Shown piece by piece: positions 61,253 through 64,000 of a DNA stretch of 64,000 nt. The first letter of the stretch is position 1; each line of letters opens with the position of its first letter. The stretch comes from Gemmata sp. GTDB taxonomy: Bacteria > Planctomycetota > Planctomycetia > Gemmatales > Gemmataceae. The stretch is from the NCBI GenBank assembly GCA_025055115.1, contig JANWYJ010000015.1, positions 1 to 64,000 on the forward strand. Direction: 5' to 3'. Made by a program: the position numbers and the translations under genes. The notes below the pieces were generated by a model. That model ran no database searches and was not told the DNA's origin. It was given only the letters and a program-made list of their open reading frames with translations.

Positions 61253-62769
61253 TGGCAGTTGTCGGCGGGTTGACAATCGGGATGTTGGCAATGGCGGCCC
61301 CCGCGCTGGCCCGGCCGAATATTGTCGTTGTGCTCGTCGACGATATGGGCGTGATGGACACTTCGGTTCCCTTCCTGACAGACGCCCGTGGCCAACCGAA
61401 GGTTTATCCGCTCAATGAGTTTTATCGCACGCCGAACATGCAACGACTGGCCGACCGGGGGATTCGCTTCAGCGATTTTTCATCTATGAGCGTTTGTTCA
61501 CCGACGCGGATTTCGCTGCTCACTGGTCAAAACGCCGCCCGGCACCGCACAACGAATTGGATCAATCCTGATCGCGACAACGGCGGTCCGGCCGGGCCGC
61601 CCACGTGGAATTGGAAAGGGCTGAAGAAAACCGATGTTACCCTCGCGCGATTGCTCCAAGCGGCCGGTTACCGCACCATTCATATCGGTAAAGGACACTT
61701 TGGCCCGCGGAACAGCGAGGGCGAAGAACCGAAAAACTTGGGCTTTGATATCAACGTCGGCGGTTGTTCCATCGGTGCCCCGGGGAGCTACTATGGTCAG
61801 CACAACTATGACAACCCCAAGGGCCAAGTCCTGCGGGCCGTTCCCCACCTCGACAAGTACCATGGCACCGAGACATTTCTCACCGAGGCTTTAACCCGCG
61901 AAGCGAAAGCCCATATCCGTGCGGCGGTTGACGAGAAAAAGCCGTTTTTCTTGTACTTCGCTCATTATGCCGTCCATGCTCCCTTCCAGGCCGACCCGCG
62001 CTTTGCGGCCCATTACAAAAACTCGGGTCGTCCCGCGAATGCCCAAGCGTTCGCCACGCTGATTGAAGGCATGGATCACTCTCTCGGCGCGATTCTGGAC
62101 CATTTGGAACAATTGGGCGTCGCAGAAGAGACGATTGTCTTTTTCCTGGGCGACAACGGTACCGATGCCCCCGTGGGCGGGCCGCACGAAGTCGCGTCTG
62201 CCGCACCGTTGCGTGGGAAGAAGGGTTCCCATTACGAAGGCGGAACACGGGTCCCCTTCATCGCTGCTTGGGCCAAACCCAAAGCCCATCACCCTCTGCA
62301 AAAGCCGCTGCCGATTCCCGCCGGGGCGATTCAAACTCAACCCGCGGCGGTGTACGATCTCTTCCCCACGATCCTCAACCTCGCCGGCGTGGAGGTGCCG
62401 AAAGACCATGTGATCGACGGTGCCCAGCTCAATAGACTGCTAACGGGCCAGTCCGACCCCACCCGCCGCTTCACGTTCTTGATGCATTACCCCCATGCCC
62501 CCCACCGAACCGACTACTTCACCACCTACCGCGAAGGCGATTGGAAGGTGATCTATCATTACTTTCCTTCCGAAGTTTCTGATAATTCGCACTACGAACT
62601 CTTCCACTTGGCCACCGACCCATTTGAGTCGAAGAACCTGGCCGCCACCGAACCTGAGCAACTGCGGGCGATGATGAAAGGCCTGGTCGCGGCTCTCGAA
62701 CGTCAACAGGCGCTGTATCCTGTTGACCCCCACGACAAGAAAACCCCGCAGAAACCCAAGATTCCCTAA
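61237..62769 (+). CDS. Sulfatase (arylsulfatase family); alternative in-frame ATG at 61165
   Basis: Signal peptide MRWSLVAVVGGLTIGMLAMAAPALA; RPNIVVVLVDDMG; SVCSPTRISLLTGQ (C-x-P-x-R formylglycine site); LGDNGTD. Confidence 0.93.
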   Translation: MRWSLVAVVGGLTIGMLAMAAPALARPNIVVVLVDDMGVMDTSVPFLTDARGQPKVYPLNEFYRTPNMQRLADRGIRFSDFSSMSVCSPTRISLLTGQNAARHRTTNWINPDRDNGGPAGPPTWNWKGLKKTDVTLARLLQAAGYRTIHIGKGHFGPRNSEGEEPKNLGFDINVGGCSIGAPGSYYGQHNYDNPKGQVLRAVPHLDKYHGTETFLTEALTREAKAHIRAAVDEKKPFFLYFAHYAVHAPFQADPRFAAHYKNSGRPANAQAFATLIEGMDHSLGAILDHLEQLGVAEETIVFFLGDNGTDAPVGGPHEVASAAPLRGKKGSHYEGGTRVPFIAAWAKPKAHHPLQKPLPIPAGAIQTQPAAVYDLFPTILNLAGVEVPKDHVIDGAQLNRLLTGQSDPTRRFTFLMHYPHAPHRTDYFTTYREGDWKVIYHYFPSEVSDNSHYELFHLATDPFESKNLAATEPEQLRAMMKGLVAALERQQALYPVDPHDKKTPQKPKIP

Positions 62770-62794
62770 CCGACGCGGTGGAAATTCTGGGCCT

Positions 62795-62922
62795 GGAAAG
62801 GCAGTGGCCCGAAGGGCAGCGATCCTTTTTCCCCGACCCGATGATCTTCGTTCCCCGACCCGATCGCGGAATGGATGTACTGCACCTGCTGGCAAGGCCG
62901 TGGCCTCAAGGGCAGCGATCTT
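62795..62922. repeat. ~30-bp imperfect direct repeat pair, offset 96, with inner ccccgacccgat tandem
   Basis: ggaaaggcagtggcccgaagggcagcgatcc and ggcaaggccgtggcctcaagggcagcgatct. Confidence 0.8.
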
Positions 62923-63153
62923 CTCGCACAAGATGGCCTCAACGGCTCAGCCGATGCGTTAGAACACGCTCCCGGCCCTCGGCCTCAGCGGTGGTTGGAA
63001 GGCCCATAGATCCAAGGTTGAGGGGCATGCCGCGAAGCTTCGGTTGGAAAACTCGGGCCGCGATGATGGGAAGACACAGAATGATGGGAAGACACAGAGA
63101 TAAAGGAGCTTCGATCGAGGGGCTTGCACACAGTCGCTTCCCATTGGGCCCTG

Positions 63154-63331
63154 CCCTCGGCGCTCGTAGTGGTTGGAACGCCCAGAATCTCTCGATAACC
63201 TCACGAGCAATATCCCCATGCTGTTGACTCGGCGCTGGTGGTGGTTGGAACGCCGAATCTGGTGCAGGTGGAGGCAATGTCCGCCGTCCCGTTCGAGTTG
63301 ACTCGGCGCTGGTGGTGGTTGGAACGCCCCA
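63154..63331. repeat. ~28-bp direct repeat, 3 copies, offsets 72 and 74 (weaker 4th at ~62976)
   Basis: ctcggcgctcgtagtggttggaacgccc / ctcggcgctggtggtggttggaacgcc / ctcggcgctggtggtggttggaacgcccc, separated by different sequence. Confidence 0.92.
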
Positions 63332-63465
63332 TCCCTCCCGCTGTCTTTGAAACGCTTCCGGGGAGGTTTCTGCTTGTATCGCTGGTTTCTCTGGCGATAA
63401 TCGCGGACAGTTCCCGGACGGGTGGCTATCGGTCCACTCGCCCTTCCTTCCTGGGGAGTCGTCCC

Positions 63466-64000
63466 ATGTCGCGTAGCTCTCTGCATCGTCGCCACTTTCT
63501 GAAAACGGCGGCGGTGGTGGGGTCCGGTGTTTTCGCCGCCCCCAATTACCTCCGCGCCCGCAACGCCAACGAAAAGCTCAATATCGCCATGATTGCCTGC
63601 GGTGGCCGCGGTGCGGCGAACATGCGCGCGGTGGAAAGCGAAAACATCGTCGCGCTGTGTGATGTCGATCAAACCGCTGTCGACAAAGCCGCACAGAAGC
63701 ACAAAAACGCCTTGAAATTCACTGACTTCCGGCAGTTGTTCGACAAAGCCAGTCAGCGCTTCGATGCTGTCGTCATCAGTACCTGTGAGCATACCCACGC
63801 CATCGCAACGTTGATGGCACTCCATCACGGCAAGCATGTTTATTGTGAAAAACCGCTGACGCACAACATTTGGGAAGCGCGCGTCGTTCGCGAAGCCGCG
63901 GCCAAAACGAAACTGGCCACTCAGATGGGTAACCAAAACCACGCCAGCGAGAACTTCCGCCGCGTGATCGAACTGATTCGCACCGATGCCATCGGCCCGG
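63466..64000 (+). CDS. Gfo/Idh/MocA-family oxidoreductase with Tat signal, 3' truncated by window edge
   Basis: [90 protein letters not shown]. Open to the end of the window. Confidence 0.93.
   Translation, partial: MSRSSLHRRHFLKTAAVVGSGVFAAPNYLRARNANEKLNIAMIACGGRGAANMRAVESENIVALCDVDQTAVDKAAQKHKNALKFTDFRQLFDKASQRFDAVVISTCEHTHAIATLMALHHGKHVYCEKPLTHNIWEARVVREAAAKTKLATQMGNQNHASENFRRVIELIRTDAIGP

Noticed and set aside
63154-63331. True CRISPR array
   Set aside because: Only three diverged copies, no cas genes in the window, and each other locus with the same spacing uses a different repeat.

Overview
High-GC bacterial chromosome segment, most consistent with a planctomycete of the Gemmata group. 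Support: a LEPR-type N-terminal motif, a PEP-CTERM protein, a Ser/Thr kinase fused to DUF4384, and Rho and ArgJ homologues. I read about 45 genes. Most are housekeeping: ProS, L27, GalT, NadD, PurC, transaldolase, CoaD, formyl-THF cyclo-ligase, ArgJ, KdsB, PyrG, PNP, RmlA/RmlB, Rho, and one tRNA-Thr(CGT). There are also a ribose-type ABC operon and an ABC-2-like export operon. Two observations stand out. (1) A compact operon, 26680-34953, encodes a LEPR surface/TM protein, an STK with a DUF4384 tail, and a TPR-CHAT (caspase-like) protein. (2) Many intergenic regions carry A-B-A direct-repeat pairs. The A sequence differs at every locus, but copy-to-copy offsets cluster at about 70-78 bp, with some at 92-94 bp. 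Several pairs begin on or span the stop codon of the upstream gene, so a gene 3' end plus stop is repeated downstream. I could not explain this with any standard feature type. Other items: a kinase pseudogene whose frameshifts can be reconstructed, a small gene interrupted by one in-frame UGA, an M48-like protein lacking HExxH, a 25-bp palindrome upstream of rho, and duplicated RBS/start sites. No searches were run. Family names come from reading motifs, and repeat coordinates were counted by hand (expect +/-1-2 bp).
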